From positions 3,838,001 to 3,902,000 of the forward strand of contig NZ_CP047569.1 of the NCBI RefSeq assembly GCF_009903625.1: a stretch of DNA of 64,000 nucleotides, in the 5' to 3' direction. Shown one piece after another: positions 26,388 through 35,807 of the stretch (position 1 is its first letter; each line of letters starts with the position of its first letter). The notes beneath the pieces were generated by a model. That model worked only from the letters and a program-made list of their open reading frames with translations. It ran no database searches and was not told the DNA's origin. Source of the DNA: Microbulbifer sp. ALW1. GTDB taxonomy: Bacteria > Pseudomonadota > Gammaproteobacteria > Pseudomonadales > Cellvibrionaceae. A program made the translations under genes and the position numbers.

Positions 26388-28565
26388 TCAGTTAATTCCG
26401 CGCCGGAATGGCGGCAACGAATCCAGCATGGCACGACCGTAGCGCTTGGTAACAATCCGCCGGTCCAGCAAGGTGATGGTGCCACTGTCCGATTCGGTGC
26501 GCAGCAAGCGACCGCAGGCCTGTACCAGTTTGAGGGCAGCATCAGGGACGGTGATCTGCATAAACGGATTGCCGCCTTTGGCTTCGATCCACTCCGCCAG
26601 TGCCGCTTCGATGGGATCATCCGGCACCGCAAAGGGCAGCTTGGCAATCACCACATGACTGCAGTAATTACCCGGTAAATCCAGGCCTTCAGCAAAACTG
26701 GCGAGGCCAAAGAGCACACTGTGGCCGCCGCTATCGATACTTTTTTTGTGGCTGTCGAGCAGCTGCTGCCGGGACTGCTGCCCCTGCATCAGGATGCGAT
26801 TGCGCCAGGTGCCCGGCAGGGATTCGTAGACGGTTTCCATCTGCCGACGCGATGCAAACAGCACCAGCGCGCCATTGCCACCGGACGATTCCGTCGAGGT
26901 ATCGAGCAGCCCCGGCAGCGCTTCAATCACCGCGTCCGTGTGCAGGTCTGCGTTATTCGCCTCTACCGCATCCCTGGGAACACGCAATTCCGCGCGGGAA
27001 AAATCAAACGGGCTGGGCACGACTTCATAACTGGCATTGTCCGGCGTGCCGGCGCGCATTTTCAGCCGGTCGAAGCGCCCCAAGGCGGTCAGGGTGGCGG
27101 AGGTCAACACGGCTCCGTAGCAGCGACGCCACAGGCTGTACTCCAGTGTCTTGCCCGCGAGGATGGGAGAACTGCATACCTCGAAATCAAAAGAGCCACC
27201 CCAGTCCACCAGTGTTACCCAGCGCGCCTGGGGTACGGAACCCTCATCCACTCTCGAATAATTGGCCCAGAGCTCCAGATTAGCCTCGGCGCGACCGTGC
27301 CAGCTGCCGAGTACCGGGTACCAGCGCTCCAGATCGACAATAGGTACGGGGCTGTGGGCGTCTTCCATCATGCGCTGGGCCACCTGCACCATCTTGCTGA
27401 GCAAGGCTTCCATTTCATCGAAGTCTTCTCGCAGCTGATCGGCCAGCTGCATCAGGGACTCCGGCACCACGCCACCCTCAAAGCGGTGACGGGCACTGCG
27501 CCCGGGGCCATTGGCACCAGAGCGGCCGCGCTCCTCTTCGAAGTCACACAGGTCTTCCAGCAGCGGCCAGGCCATTTCCAGTTTCTGCTTGGCGGAAGTG
27601 AACAGCGCGGGCAAGTCTTCACCCGCTCGATCCAGTTCACCGCCATCACCGATTTCACCCAGCAACTGGCTCAGGTTCTTGTTCGCCTGGTCCAGCCAGC
27701 CGGTGGTGGCACCGACGCGGCTGTGGTGGGCAAAGTGGTTCAGAGCCTTGTCCGGCAGGTGATGCGCCTCATCGAGGACATAGATAGTGTCTTCCGGCGG
27801 CGGCAGAATCGCGCCGCCACCCAGGGCCAAATCCGCCAGCAGAAGATCGTGATTAGCAACAATCACCCGGCTTTTACCGAGGCTTTCGCGGGCGCGGAAG
27901 AAACTACAGCTGCTGACATGGGGGCAGCGACGGCCGCTGCACTGACGGTGATCGGTGGTGACGCGGCTCCAGTCTTCCGACTCGATGGTGTCTTTCCAGT
28001 TATCGCGGTCGCCATCCCAGCTGCCGGTGGAGAGCTGATCAGCCATTTCCCGGTACAGCTTGATCCCCACCTCATCGACCTGCGGCTTTTCGTCTTCGTA
28101 CAGTGCCAGGGAAGCACCGACGCCGCTGGAGGTCAGCTCGGTCAGCAGCTGGTCGAGTTTCGACAGGCACAGGTAGCGGCCGCGGCCCTTGGCCAGGGAG
28201 ACTTCAAACTTGAGACCGGAGTGGCGGATGAGTTCGGGCAGATCTTTGTAGATGATCTGCTCCTGAAGCGCGACCGTGGCCGTGGAAACCACTAACGTCT
28301 TGTCGTGGGCGATGGCCATGGGGATCGCGGCCAGCAGGTAGGAGACCGTCTTACCGGTACCGGTGCCCGCCTCGACCACGCAAATGTGCTGGCCATCGGT
28401 CTTGCCGTGATCCCGCTCACCGGCGCCATTGCGCTGGATTCCGCCCAGGGCGCGGGCGATCGAGGCAATCATCAGTTTCTGCCCATAACGGGCTTTCAGT
28501 TCGCGACCGTTGAGAAACTGACGATAGGCGGTTTGGATGGATTCTTTGTCTTTATCGCTGAGCAC
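26388..28565 (-). CDS. dinG: ATP-dependent DNA helicase DinG
   Basis: 725 residues, GTG start. Walker A AGTGTGKT at 66-73, a DEAH box in YVLDEAHHLPDKAL, and the iron-sulfur cluster cysteines (YLCLSK, then CSGRRCPHVSSC) identify an XPD-like superfamily 2 helicase. The C-terminal motifs include VLFGLASFAEGLDLPGN and the VQACGRLLRTESDSGTI motif VI. DinG unwinds D-loops, R-loops and G-quadruplexes 5'-3' and is SOS-induced in E. coli; no clear LexA box was found upstream here. Confidence 0.95.
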   Translation of the reverse strand: MLSDKDKESIQTAYRQFLNGRELKARYGQKLMIASIARALGGIQRNGAGERDHGKTDGQHICVVEAGTGTGKTVSYLLAAIPMAIAHDKTLVVSTATVALQEQIIYKDLPELIRHSGLKFEVSLAKGRGRYLCLSKLDQLLTELTSSGVGASLALYEDEKPQVDEVGIKLYREMADQLSTGSWDGDRDNWKDTIESEDWSRVTTDHRQCSGRRCPHVSSCSFFRARESLGKSRVIVANHDLLLADLALGGGAILPPPEDTIYVLDEAHHLPDKALNHFAHHSRVGATTGWLDQANKNLSQLLGEIGDGGELDRAGEDLPALFTSAKQKLEMAWPLLEDLCDFEEERGRSGANGPGRSARHRFEGGVVPESLMQLADQLREDFDEMEALLSKMVQVAQRMMEDAHSPVPIVDLERWYPVLGSWHGRAEANLELWANYSRVDEGSVPQARWVTLVDWGGSFDFEVCSSPILAGKTLEYSLWRRCYGAVLTSATLTALGRFDRLKMRAGTPDNASYEVVPSPFDFSRAELRVPRDAVEANNADLHTDAVIEALPGLLDTSTESSGGNGALVLFASRRQMETVYESLPGTWRNRILMQGQQSRQQLLDSHKKSIDSGGHSVLFGLASFAEGLDLPGNYCSHVVIAKLPFAVPDDPIEAALAEWIEAKGGNPFMQITVPDAALKLVQACGRLLRTESDSGTITLLDRRIVTKRYGRAMLDSLPPFRRGIN

Positions 28566-28673
28566 TGGGGACCGGCTGAAAATACATTGGGGTTAAATCA
28601 GCCGGGCATTATCCACGCTTGCTCAGGGTTTAGCCAATGACAAAACCCGCTGACATTGCACAGAGACCGGGTA

Positions 28674-29849
28674 TCAGGACTCGAACGCCAGGCGGGACAC
28701 CACCGGATTGGCATAGGCCTGAATCGCCTTGTCGCGCCAGCGCTCGTCGATCGCCGCCATGCGTGCTTCGAACTTTTCGCGAATCTCCTGGTGCTCATCC
28801 GGGTGCCACGGCTTGGCCGGGTAGCCCACCGGGAGCGCCGGGGCCTCACCATAAATCATCTGGTAAGCGATGAGATTGGTGGGGTGCAGCACGTAATTGC
28901 CAATGATCTGGCGATCAATCTCTTCCGCCAGTGCGGTCACATCGTTGAAGTCATTTTCGATCGGGGTACCGAAGGCCGCATGGATATGCCCCTTCTGCCC
29001 CACGACGCCCTTGGCAATACTGCCCAGGTCTTCGTGCGCCTCTTTCTGGTACTCGTCCTGGTGCTCGGTGATGTACAGCTCCCGCGCCTTGTAGCGGTCG
29101 CAAGGGTCCCACTCGTAGGAAATGGACAGCGGCACTATGTGCAACTCGCGCCAGAAATCTGCAAACGGCTGCTCCTTGGGCTTTGCCATACCGAACATCG
29201 CCGCCAGCGCCGGGTTGGTGCGGTCGCGGCCGTCTTTGGCGCGGCCGGCACGCTGGGCAATCCATACATGCTCGTTGTCGTTGACGATGGAGTGATGGAT
29301 ATAGTTGGACAGGGTGGTGGCCGCCGTCAGCTTCTCGCGGCGGCTGCCGGAACTGCGCTTCACCACAAAGCATTTGTTGAGCTTCATGATATCGCTGGCG
29401 AATTGCTTGGACAGCAGGTTGTCGCCGATGGCGATGCGCGAGGTCTCGTGCCCTTCTTTGTACATGGCGAGGATGGCCAGTGCGGGATCCATGGCGATAT
29501 CCCGGTGATTGCTCACAAACAGGCAGGCGCGATTTTTCGGCAGGGTATCCAGCCCGGATATGCTGAGTCCGCAGCTGGTGCGATTGACCGCCTTGTCCAG
29601 ATAGCGGGCAATAACATCCTGAACCCCACGCACATTGTTGGCCTTGCGGAATTCAAAACGGACAAACTGGCGCACCAGCCAGGCCAGCGGGCGCTCGAGC
29701 TTGCTCGCCATACCGGGCAACAGGAAGTGTGCCACCACCCGGGACATCTCCGGATCGTCTACCAGGCGGCGGAGCGCCGGGCGCACCTCATCGTCCCGGT
29801 AAGGGCGGATATCTTCAAAGAGACTGGGATCCAAATTTCTCGCATTCAT
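28674..29849 (-). CDS. PlsC-like glycerol acyltransferase
   Basis: 391 residues. The acyltransferase block I is CLFVSNHRDIAMDPALAIL, with His and Asp separated by five residues rather than the usual four, a spacing I recall from this subgroup. Later blocks are IAIGDNLLSKQFASDIM, CFVVKRSS and VWIAQRAGRAKDGRDRTNPAL, replacing the usual FPEGTRS with an arginine-rich loop. It probably transfers an acyl group to a lysophospholipid or related acceptor at the inner membrane. No neighbour defines the substrate. Transcribed alone, leftward. Confidence 0.8.
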   Translation of the reverse strand: MNARNLDPSLFEDIRPYRDDEVRPALRRLVDDPEMSRVVAHFLLPGMASKLERPLAWLVRQFVRFEFRKANNVRGVQDVIARYLDKAVNRTSCGLSISGLDTLPKNRACLFVSNHRDIAMDPALAILAMYKEGHETSRIAIGDNLLSKQFASDIMKLNKCFVVKRSSGSRREKLTAATTLSNYIHHSIVNDNEHVWIAQRAGRAKDGRDRTNPALAAMFGMAKPKEQPFADFWRELHIVPLSISYEWDPCDRYKARELYITEHQDEYQKEAHEDLGSIAKGVVGQKGHIHAAFGTPIENDFNDVTALAEEIDRQIIGNYVLHPTNLIAYQMIYGEAPALPVGYPAKPWHPDEHQEIREKFEARMAAIDERWRDKAIQAYANPVVSRLAFES

Positions 29850-30252
29850 GGGATATTGCTACCTGCCAACTTCAGCGCGCGAACTCTGCGGACGCTGCGC
29901 TCTGGCCAATTCTTATTGTGGCCCAGCTAAAGGTCCCCACAGGGTATAGCCGGCGAAACGGCGCAGAACATACCGGATGCTAGGAAGAACTGCCAGTCTT
30001 GCGGCAGACTGGCCGGTAATTCCACGGCGTGTGATTTCCACACACCGGAAGCACGGGGTGCCCGCCGAATGTGCACCGCCGGGGCGCGACTGATATGCGC
30101 CGCCGCGGCGCGACTGACATACGCCGCTGGGGCACGGCTATAGACTTCTGCCGGGCCTCCCCCGAGAATAGGGCGCTTTGTGCGCTAGATAACAAGAAAC
30201 TGACCCGGCGGACCGGCCACAAGCGGGGCTGCCAAAAACGCAGGAGAACACC
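29850..30252. other. nhaC upstream region with two hairpins and tandem 24-bp repeats
   Basis: About 400 bp. Hairpin one: GCCAGTCT/AGACTGGC (29992-30013). Hairpin two: GGCGTGTG/CACACACC (30026-30046, one mismatch). Then three tandem 24-bp repeats (30072-30143). The nhaC start is set by AGGAG near 30241. Both hairpins and the repeats would be in a long nhaC leader if transcription begins near 29980, but no promoter was confirmed. Confidence 0.55.
30072..30143. repeat. Three imperfect tandem 24-bp repeats
   Basis: Units at 30072-30095, 30096-30119 and 30120-30143. Units one and two differ at only a few bases and share the core GGCGCGACTGA; unit three is more diverged. Total 72 bp, GC-rich, upstream of nhaC. 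Confidence 0.75.
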
Positions 30253-31782
30253 TTGAGCCAGACCAGTTCCAGCACACCCGCGAACAGCAACACGCGCGGC
30301 AGTGACCACCGCAAACCCAGCCTGCTGGATGCTCTGATCCCCCTGCTTGTTCTTATTGCCCTGCTCTTCCTGTCCGTCTTTTTCTACGGCGCCGATTCCT
30401 CTTACGGCCCTAACCAGATCGCCCTGCTCCTGTGTGCCGGTGTCGCTGCCCTGATGGGTATGAAAAACGGCTTTACCTGGAAGGAAATGGAAGGGGGAAT
30501 GCTGCACGGCATGAGCCTGGTGTTTGGCGCCATCCTGATTCTGCTGGCGGTGGGCGCGCTAATTGGCAGCTGGATTCTCGCCGGCACGGTGCCGTCGATG
30601 ATCTACTACGGGGTACAGATGCTGTCACCCCAGTGGTTCTACGCCGCCAGCTGTATCATCTGCGCCGTGGTCGGTCTCAGTATCGGCTCCAGCTGGACCA
30701 CGGCGGGCACCCTGGGTGTGGCCCTGATGGGCATCGCCGCAGCACTGGGGCTGAACCCCGCGATTACCGCAGGCGCGGTCATTTCCGGCGCCTATTTTGG
30801 TGACAAGATGTCGCCGCTGTCCGACACCACCAACGTGGCGGCCGCAGTGACCTCCAACGACCTCTTCCTGCATATCCGCCATATGCTGTGGACCACCATC
30901 CCGGCATTTACCATCGCCCTGGTCATCTTCGCTGCCATTGGTCTCTCCTCAGATACGGGGCACGCTTCCGCGGATGATATCCAGAAGCTGCTGGGCGCCC
31001 TCCAGGAAGAATTCCGCATCTCCATCGTCAGCATGCTGCCGCTGGCACTGTTGCTGTTCATGGCCTGGAAGAAGATCCCGGCCTACCCGACGCTCATCAT
31101 CGGCGCCCTGGTTGGTTGCCTGATCGCCATCATTTTCGAGCCCAATGCCACTCGCCAGCTGGCCGGTGGTGAAGGCCCACTGAGCCTATTGAAAGGCGCC
31201 TGGCACAGCCTGTTCGATGGTTATAAATCCACCTCCAGCAACGAAGCGGTCGCATCGCTGCTGTCCAAAGGCGGCATGAGCAGCATGCTCAATACCATCT
31301 GGCTGATCATCTCCGCCATGGCCTTCGGTGGCGTGATGGAGCGAGCGGGATTCCTCGAGCGCATCGTTAACTGGGCGCTCTCTGGCGTACACTCGGTCGG
31401 CGGCCTGATTACCTCCACCGTATTGACCTGCTTCGGCATGAACGCCGCCGCCGGCGACCAGTACATGGCCATCATCATTCCCGGGCGCATGTTCCGCGAA
31501 GCCTTTGAGGGCAAAGGGCTGCACGGCCTCAACCTGTCCCGAACCCTGGAAGACTCCGGCACCATTACCTCGGTACTTATCCCCTGGAATACCTGTGGTG
31601 CCTATATGAGCGCCACCCTGGGCATCGCTACCTTTACCTACGCGCCTTTCGCCCTGTTCAACATCATCTGCCCGCTGCTGGCCATCGCCTATGGCTGGCT
31701 GCACTTCAAGCAGATGCCCCTGGGCAAACAGGAGGTTCTGCCTGAGGCCGAGCCTGCGATGGAAGAGACCCGCGCAAGCTAA
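30253..31782 (+). CDS. nhaC: NhaC family Na+/H+ antiporter
   Basis: 509 residues from TTG 30253 (AGGAG ribosome site upstream). About twelve hydrophobic helices. NhaC-family stretches include SIGSSWTTAGTLGVALMGIA, ISGAYFGDKMSPLSDTTNVAAAVT and LEDSGTITSVLIPWNTCGAYM, which line the ion path. It exports sodium in exchange for protons, fitting a marine bacterium. The N-terminal 25 residues are hydrophilic and variable. A hairpin follows at 31800-31835. Confidence 0.93.
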   Translation: MSQTSSSTPANSNTRGSDHRKPSLLDALIPLLVLIALLFLSVFFYGADSSYGPNQIALLLCAGVAALMGMKNGFTWKEMEGGMLHGMSLVFGAILILLAVGALIGSWILAGTVPSMIYYGVQMLSPQWFYAASCIICAVVGLSIGSSWTTAGTLGVALMGIAAALGLNPAITAGAVISGAYFGDKMSPLSDTTNVAAAVTSNDLFLHIRHMLWTTIPAFTIALVIFAAIGLSSDTGHASADDIQKLLGALQEEFRISIVSMLPLALLLFMAWKKIPAYPTLIIGALVGCLIAIIFEPNATRQLAGGEGPLSLLKGAWHSLFDGYKSTSSNEAVASLLSKGGMSSMLNTIWLIISAMAFGGVMERAGFLERIVNWALSGVHSVGGLITSTVLTCFGMNAAAGDQYMAIIIPGRMFREAFEGKGLHGLNLSRTLEDSGTITSVLIPWNTCGAYMSATLGIATFTYAPFALFNIICPLLAIAYGWLHFKQMPLGKQEVLPEAEPAMEETRAS

Positions 31783-31799
31783 CCCGGCTCACCTCTTCT

Positions 31800-31835
31800 G
31801 CGAAAGGCGCCAGTGACCAACCCGGTGCCTTTCGC
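31800..31835. terminator. Hairpin after nhaC
   Basis: Arms GCGAAAGGC (31800-31808) and GCCTTTCGC (31827-31835), perfect nine bases, with a large GC-rich loop that can pair further. There is no T tract, so termination is uncertain. Confidence 0.45.
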
Positions 31836-31916
31836 TTGCCAGCAACAACATCCCTGCTTATACCCGTTAATACCTTCGCTACCCGCCGCCATTTTTACGA
31901 TTTCAGACCTATCACC

Positions 31917-33053
31917 GTGAGCCAGATGACTTCATCTCCCCTGCCCCCCAGCACCCTTTCCGAATTCATTGCCGCCGCCGACTTCAATCTGCGCTGGTTT
32001 GACCTGGGGCGGCGGGTAACGCCCATCAGTAAAAAAGACAGTGATGCATTTGAAGCCGGCACTGCCCCCTGGCCCAGCCCCTACCTGCGCCAAGCCTGGT
32101 GTGGGCTATTGCTCTGGCCAGTGACTGCGAAGCAGGAAGAGAACGCGAAGCAGGAAGAGAAAAAGCAGCAAAAGGCAAGCGCCGAGCCAATCGTGTGGTT
32201 TTTACGCCTGCCACTGGACGAGCAGGGCAAGCTGCTACTTCCGATCCGCGATCGGTTTCTCAAGCAGCTACAGCAAGCACTGCAGCCTGCGGCCGCAGCG
32301 CAACCGGATAAAGACCAGAGCCGGGACCCTGGCAAGCAATTGCAGCGGGCACTGGACGATAGCGGCCTGATGTTCGCCCCGCCCCCCGAAAGGCGCGCGG
32401 TGTTCCACGCAAAATCCGCCCGCTTCCTGAAGCGGCCAGCCAGCGATCACTACCCGGCCGCCAAAGCCTACGCCAAGGATCCCGCAGCCTTCCCCTGGGA
32501 ACAACTGGCAGTCCAGGGTATTGCAGACCTGGCGATGCGCTGGAAGGACGAGCAGGCAAACCTGGCAAACACCCTGCCGCGGTTTGCCACACCGGTATTG
32601 ATTCCCCTCTGCCAGTGCCTGGAGAGTGAAGCCATTGATCACCCCCTGGCCGAGCCGCTGATCCGCCGCGCGGAACAGTCGCTGGCCAGCGACCAGCCCG
32701 ATATCAACCTGATAACGGCGGTCGTTCGCGGCCTATCACACAGCCCCGCCAAGGGCATGCGCCAGCAATTTCTCCTTCGGTTACTGCAATCAGAAGCCGC
32801 TACTGAGGGGGAAATACTCGCCGCCATCGGCAGCCGGTGCTGTGACGACCTTCTGGTACCGGAGATCGCCCAGCTGTGGCTGGAACGACTCAGCAGCAGC
32901 CAGCCGCAGGAAACCTTCAACCTGTTGCTTACCGACCTGCTGTTTTTACCGCAGCTGCGCAATGTCCTGCTTGGGGTATTACGCAACCCGGAAAGGCCGG
33001 AACCCGTCGCCAAAGCCTTCGGTAATTTCCTGCACCCAGGTGGCAGCTCCTAA
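31917..33053 (+). CDS. DUF3549 family protein
   Basis: About 378 residues from GTG 31917 (or ATG 31926); the frame is open to 31836 but the added residues look non-coding. FNLRWFDLGRRVTPISKKDSDAFEAG, PYPSPYLRQ-like AWCGLLLWP and the helical second half (LANTLPRFATPVLIPLCQCLE to LPQLRNVLLGVLRNPE) match DUF3549, a gammaproteobacterial family of unknown function. An insert rich in Lys/Gln/Glu (KQEENAKQEEKKQQK) near residue 75 splits the N-terminal domain. Probably cytosolic; single transcription unit. Confidence 0.78.
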   Translation: MSQMTSSPLPPSTLSEFIAAADFNLRWFDLGRRVTPISKKDSDAFEAGTAPWPSPYLRQAWCGLLLWPVTAKQEENAKQEEKKQQKASAEPIVWFLRLPLDEQGKLLLPIRDRFLKQLQQALQPAAAAQPDKDQSRDPGKQLQRALDDSGLMFAPPPERRAVFHAKSARFLKRPASDHYPAAKAYAKDPAAFPWEQLAVQGIADLAMRWKDEQANLANTLPRFATPVLIPLCQCLESEAIDHPLAEPLIRRAEQSLASDQPDINLITAVVRGLSHSPAKGMRQQFLLRLLQSEAATEGEILAAIGSRCCDDLLVPEIAQLWLERLSSSQPQETFNLLLTDLLFLPQLRNVLLGVLRNPERPEPVAKAFGNFLHPGGSS

Positions 33054-33536
33054 GCCTTGCGCGGTTAGCCATTGTCTTCGCCTCTCCAACAGGAGAGATC
33101 TGGCGCCACCGTACCCGCACGGCTACGCCCGCTGATCTACCCTGATTCCACAGCCAACAAAAAATATGCGCGTAATTCATTCACTTGTTTTGCGCGCAAC
33201 GGAAATAAATTTTTACTTTTCTGGCGCCAATCCATTCAAAAAACCAATTCACCAGAAGAAAATAAAATTTATTTCACCTGGCTGAAAAAATTTATTCTCC
33301 GCTCCGCAACACATCAGACCGCAATTTGGCGGAAAACCCTTTAAATAAGGGCCGATGAGCGTGACAAACTGGCGGCAGTTTTATCCTGAATTCACCTGTG
33401 GCGGCTATTTTAACCGCGTGCCTATTACACTCCATTGGGCGGTATGTTTGTAGAAAATATTTTTACAAAGCACACCAAACAGGTGACGTTTTATTGTCTA
33501 TGCTATTGACTAACATCAACGGAAAGGAGTTAGGGG
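33054..33536. other. AT-rich intergenic island upstream of a small lipoprotein
   Basis: About 480 bp. From about 33150 the AT content rises well above the surrounding chromosome, with runs such as AAATAAATTTTTA and AAATAAAATTTATTT. No gene was recognised; likely a promoter or regulatory region, or an acquired or eroded segment. Confidence 0.45.
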
Positions 33537-33731
33537 ATGAATTTCACTCCAGCCAAGTACTTAACCGGAATTATATGTGCACTGGTCCTCGCAGGTTGTT
33601 GTGCACCGGCTCCGATGCCGGCCGCCTGCCCTCCGGGGTCAGAACAAATTCCGACTTCCATGGCCTGTCCTGCGGACGCGGATTGCTGGATGGCATCCGA
33701 TAATGTTCGCTGTATGAAAGTGGTTAAATAA
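33537..33731 (+). CDS. Small cysteine-rich lipoprotein
   Basis: 64 residues with a strong GGAAAGGAG ribosome site. The signal ends in a lipobox, LVLAGCCAPAP, so the mature protein is about 44 residues, lipid-anchored, with further Cys at ACPPG, MACPADADC and VRCMK (six Cys in all, counting the lipidated one). The paired spacing suggests disulfides in the envelope. A perfect-stem terminator follows directly, which supports it being an expressed gene. No family recognised; it sits alone beside an AT-rich stretch. Confidence 0.75.
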   Translation: MNFTPAKYLTGIICALVLAGCCAPAPMPAACPPGSEQIPTSMACPADADCWMASDNVRCMKVVK

Positions 33732-33750
33732 TCACGTTCATAGCAGGTTC

Positions 33751-33788
33751 ATGCAAATGCCGCTTCTAGGAGCGGCATTTTGCATTTC
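33751..33788 (+). terminator. Terminator after the small lipoprotein gene
   Basis: AAATGCCGCT-TCTAGG-AGCGGCATTT (33755-33780), ten perfect pairs, extended by ATGC/GCAT with one bulge, followed by a short T-containing tail. Confidence 0.85.
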
Positions 33789-34134
33789 TGCCACATCCAT
33801 TTGTGATGCTGGCGACACCTCCCGCTCAACGCCTCAGTGAGCGTGACGTCCGACTTACCCACCAATTTTCCCACCGATTTATCGACCCCAAAACTGCCTG
33901 TAAACACCCGCTTCTCCGGCTGTTTTTCCATCCGCACTTACCAGTAACCGCGCCATTCGGGTGCAACCACAGTAATCCATTGCTGTTTTATTGTGCTTCG
34001 TTTACTCGACATATCCACCCAGGCCGCAACTAAGCTGCACCCATGCCACACGCTGGCCGCAGTGCGGATTTGTCGCTAATATTTGCGTCTTTCCGTTACC
34101 ACTCTTTTCCTCAGACAGTGAAGAATAATTGACC
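33789..34134. other. pgi upstream region
   Basis: About 345 bp with no gene seen. It must carry the pgi promoter; no confident -35/-10 pair was found. Confidence 0.35.
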
Positions 34135-35748
34135 ATGGATGCTCTGCCTCTTTCCGCCGCCATCGCCAGCCTGCAACAGCACAAAGATCAGCAGCGCTGG
34201 TCGCTCAGAGAGCTGTTCTCTGCCAACCCGAAACGCGCCCAGGAGTTCAGCGCGGCCGCTGCGGGCATCTACCTGGACTACAGCAAAAACCTGCTCAGCG
34301 CAGACACCCTGAAACAGCTGCTGGCGTACACCGACACGGCGCAACTAAGGCTGCGTATCGACGCGCTACTGTCCGGAACCAATATCAACAACACCGAGCA
34401 CCGCCCTGCGCTGCACACCGCACTGCGCTTTCAGGGAGAACCCCGGAGCGAGCACGAGCAGGCCGTAGCCGATTGCCGTGCGCAAATGGAACAGTTTGTT
34501 AAGCGCGTGCACAGCGGTGCCTGGACCGGTTTCTCCGGCAAGGGTATCCGCCATGTAGTGAACATTGGTATCGGCGGCTCTGACCTGGGCCCGCGCATGG
34601 TCTGCGAAGCACTGCGCCCCTGGCACACCCAGGCCCTCACGGTGCATTTTGTCGCGAACATCGACGGCGCGGACCTGAGCGACACCCTGGCTGGCCTGCC
34701 CGCTGACGAAACGTTGTTCATTGTCGCATCCAAGTCTTTCTCCACCCTGGAAACTCGCCAGAACGCACTTTCCGCACGCCAGTGGGTACTCGACGCGGGC
34801 TGTGCAGAATCTGATCTGGAAAAGCATTTCGTTGCCGTGAGCAGCAACATTGTCGCTGCCCAGGATTTCGGCATTGCCGCACAGAACATTTTCCCCATGT
34901 GGGACTGGGTGGGCGGCCGCTACTCCCTCTGGTCAGCCATCGGCCTGCCGATTGCACTGGCCTGCGGCTTCGAGGCTTACTGCGACTTGCTGAAAGGCGC
35001 CAATGCCATGGACACCCACTTTGCCGAAGCGGAGTTTGCGGAAAACCTGCCGGTACTGATGGCGCTGATCCATTTCTGGTACCGCCAGTGCTGGGGCGCC
35101 GGCAGCCTTGCCGTACTGCCCTACGCCCAGCGCCTGGCCAAGTTCCCGGCATGGCTGCAACAGCTGGACATGGAGAGCCTGGGCAAGAGCGTAACCCGCG
35201 GTGGCGAACACCTGCCCTACCCCAGCGGCTCGGTCATCTGGGGGGCTGAAGGCAGCAATGGCCAGCACTCCTTCCACCAGCTGCTACACCAGGGCACGGA
35301 TATGATTCCGGCGGACTTCGTTGCCATCAAGGAACCGACCTCTGGGCTGAAAGAACAGCACCAGTGGCTGCTGTCCTGCTGCCTGAGCCAGAGTCAGGCG
35401 CTGCTCAAGGGCAAGTCCCTGGCAGAAGCACGCAAAGAGCTGGAGGCTTCCGGCCATACCCACAAAGAGGTTCATCAACTGGCGCCCCATAAAGTGGTAC
35501 CCGGCAACCGCCCGAGCAACACTCTGGTTGTGGAAAGGCTGGACCCCTTCCACCTGGGTAGCCTGCTCGCGCTCTACGAGCACAAGGTGTTTACCTTCGG
35601 TTGCCTGCTGGATATCAATCCGTTTGATCAGTGGGGTGTGGAGTTAGGCAAGGTACTTGGTAATGGCGTGCATGCGGCCATTGAGGGGGATATTCCGGAG
35701 GATTGGGATAGTTCTACGGCCCATCTTCTGAAGCTACTTCTCAAGTAA
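34135..35748 (+). CDS. pgi: Glucose-6-phosphate isomerase
   Basis: 537 residues from ATG 34135; a TTG six bases upstream is also in frame. VVNIGIGGSDLGPRMVCEAL is the phosphosugar-binding start; FIVASKSFSTLETRQNA and the signature LVPHKVV-like LAPHKVVPGNRPSNTLVVERLDP follow. Catalytic Glu is in GGEHLPYPSGS-adjacent TRGGEH, and the His in GQHSFHQLLHQGTD. It interconverts glucose-6-phosphate and fructose-6-phosphate in the cytosol, which also connects imported amino-sugar carbon to the upper sugar pathways. Convergent with the slipin gene. Confidence 0.97.
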   Translation: MDALPLSAAIASLQQHKDQQRWSLRELFSANPKRAQEFSAAAAGIYLDYSKNLLSADTLKQLLAYTDTAQLRLRIDALLSGTNINNTEHRPALHTALRFQGEPRSEHEQAVADCRAQMEQFVKRVHSGAWTGFSGKGIRHVVNIGIGGSDLGPRMVCEALRPWHTQALTVHFVANIDGADLSDTLAGLPADETLFIVASKSFSTLETRQNALSARQWVLDAGCAESDLEKHFVAVSSNIVAAQDFGIAAQNIFPMWDWVGGRYSLWSAIGLPIALACGFEAYCDLLKGANAMDTHFAEAEFAENLPVLMALIHFWYRQCWGAGSLAVLPYAQRLAKFPAWLQQLDMESLGKSVTRGGEHLPYPSGSVIWGAEGSNGQHSFHQLLHQGTDMIPADFVAIKEPTSGLKEQHQWLLSCCLSQSQALLKGKSLAEARKELEASGHTHKEVHQLAPHKVVPGNRPSNTLVVERLDPFHLGSLLALYEHKVFTFGCLLDINPFDQWGVELGKVLGNGVHAAIEGDIPEDWDSSTAHLLKLLLK

Positions 35749-35781
35749 CTTCAGATGTATTGGCATTAAGTTAGGCAGTCC

Positions 35782-35804
35782 AGTGGCGGTGCTCCGCCGC
35801 CACT
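35782..35804. terminator. Hairpin between convergent pgi and slipin genes
   Basis: AGTGGCGG/CCGCCACT (eight perfect pairs) lies 34 bp after pgi and just before the slipin stop. No T tract; probably a weak bidirectional terminator. Confidence 0.5.
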
Positions 35805-35807
35805 CAA

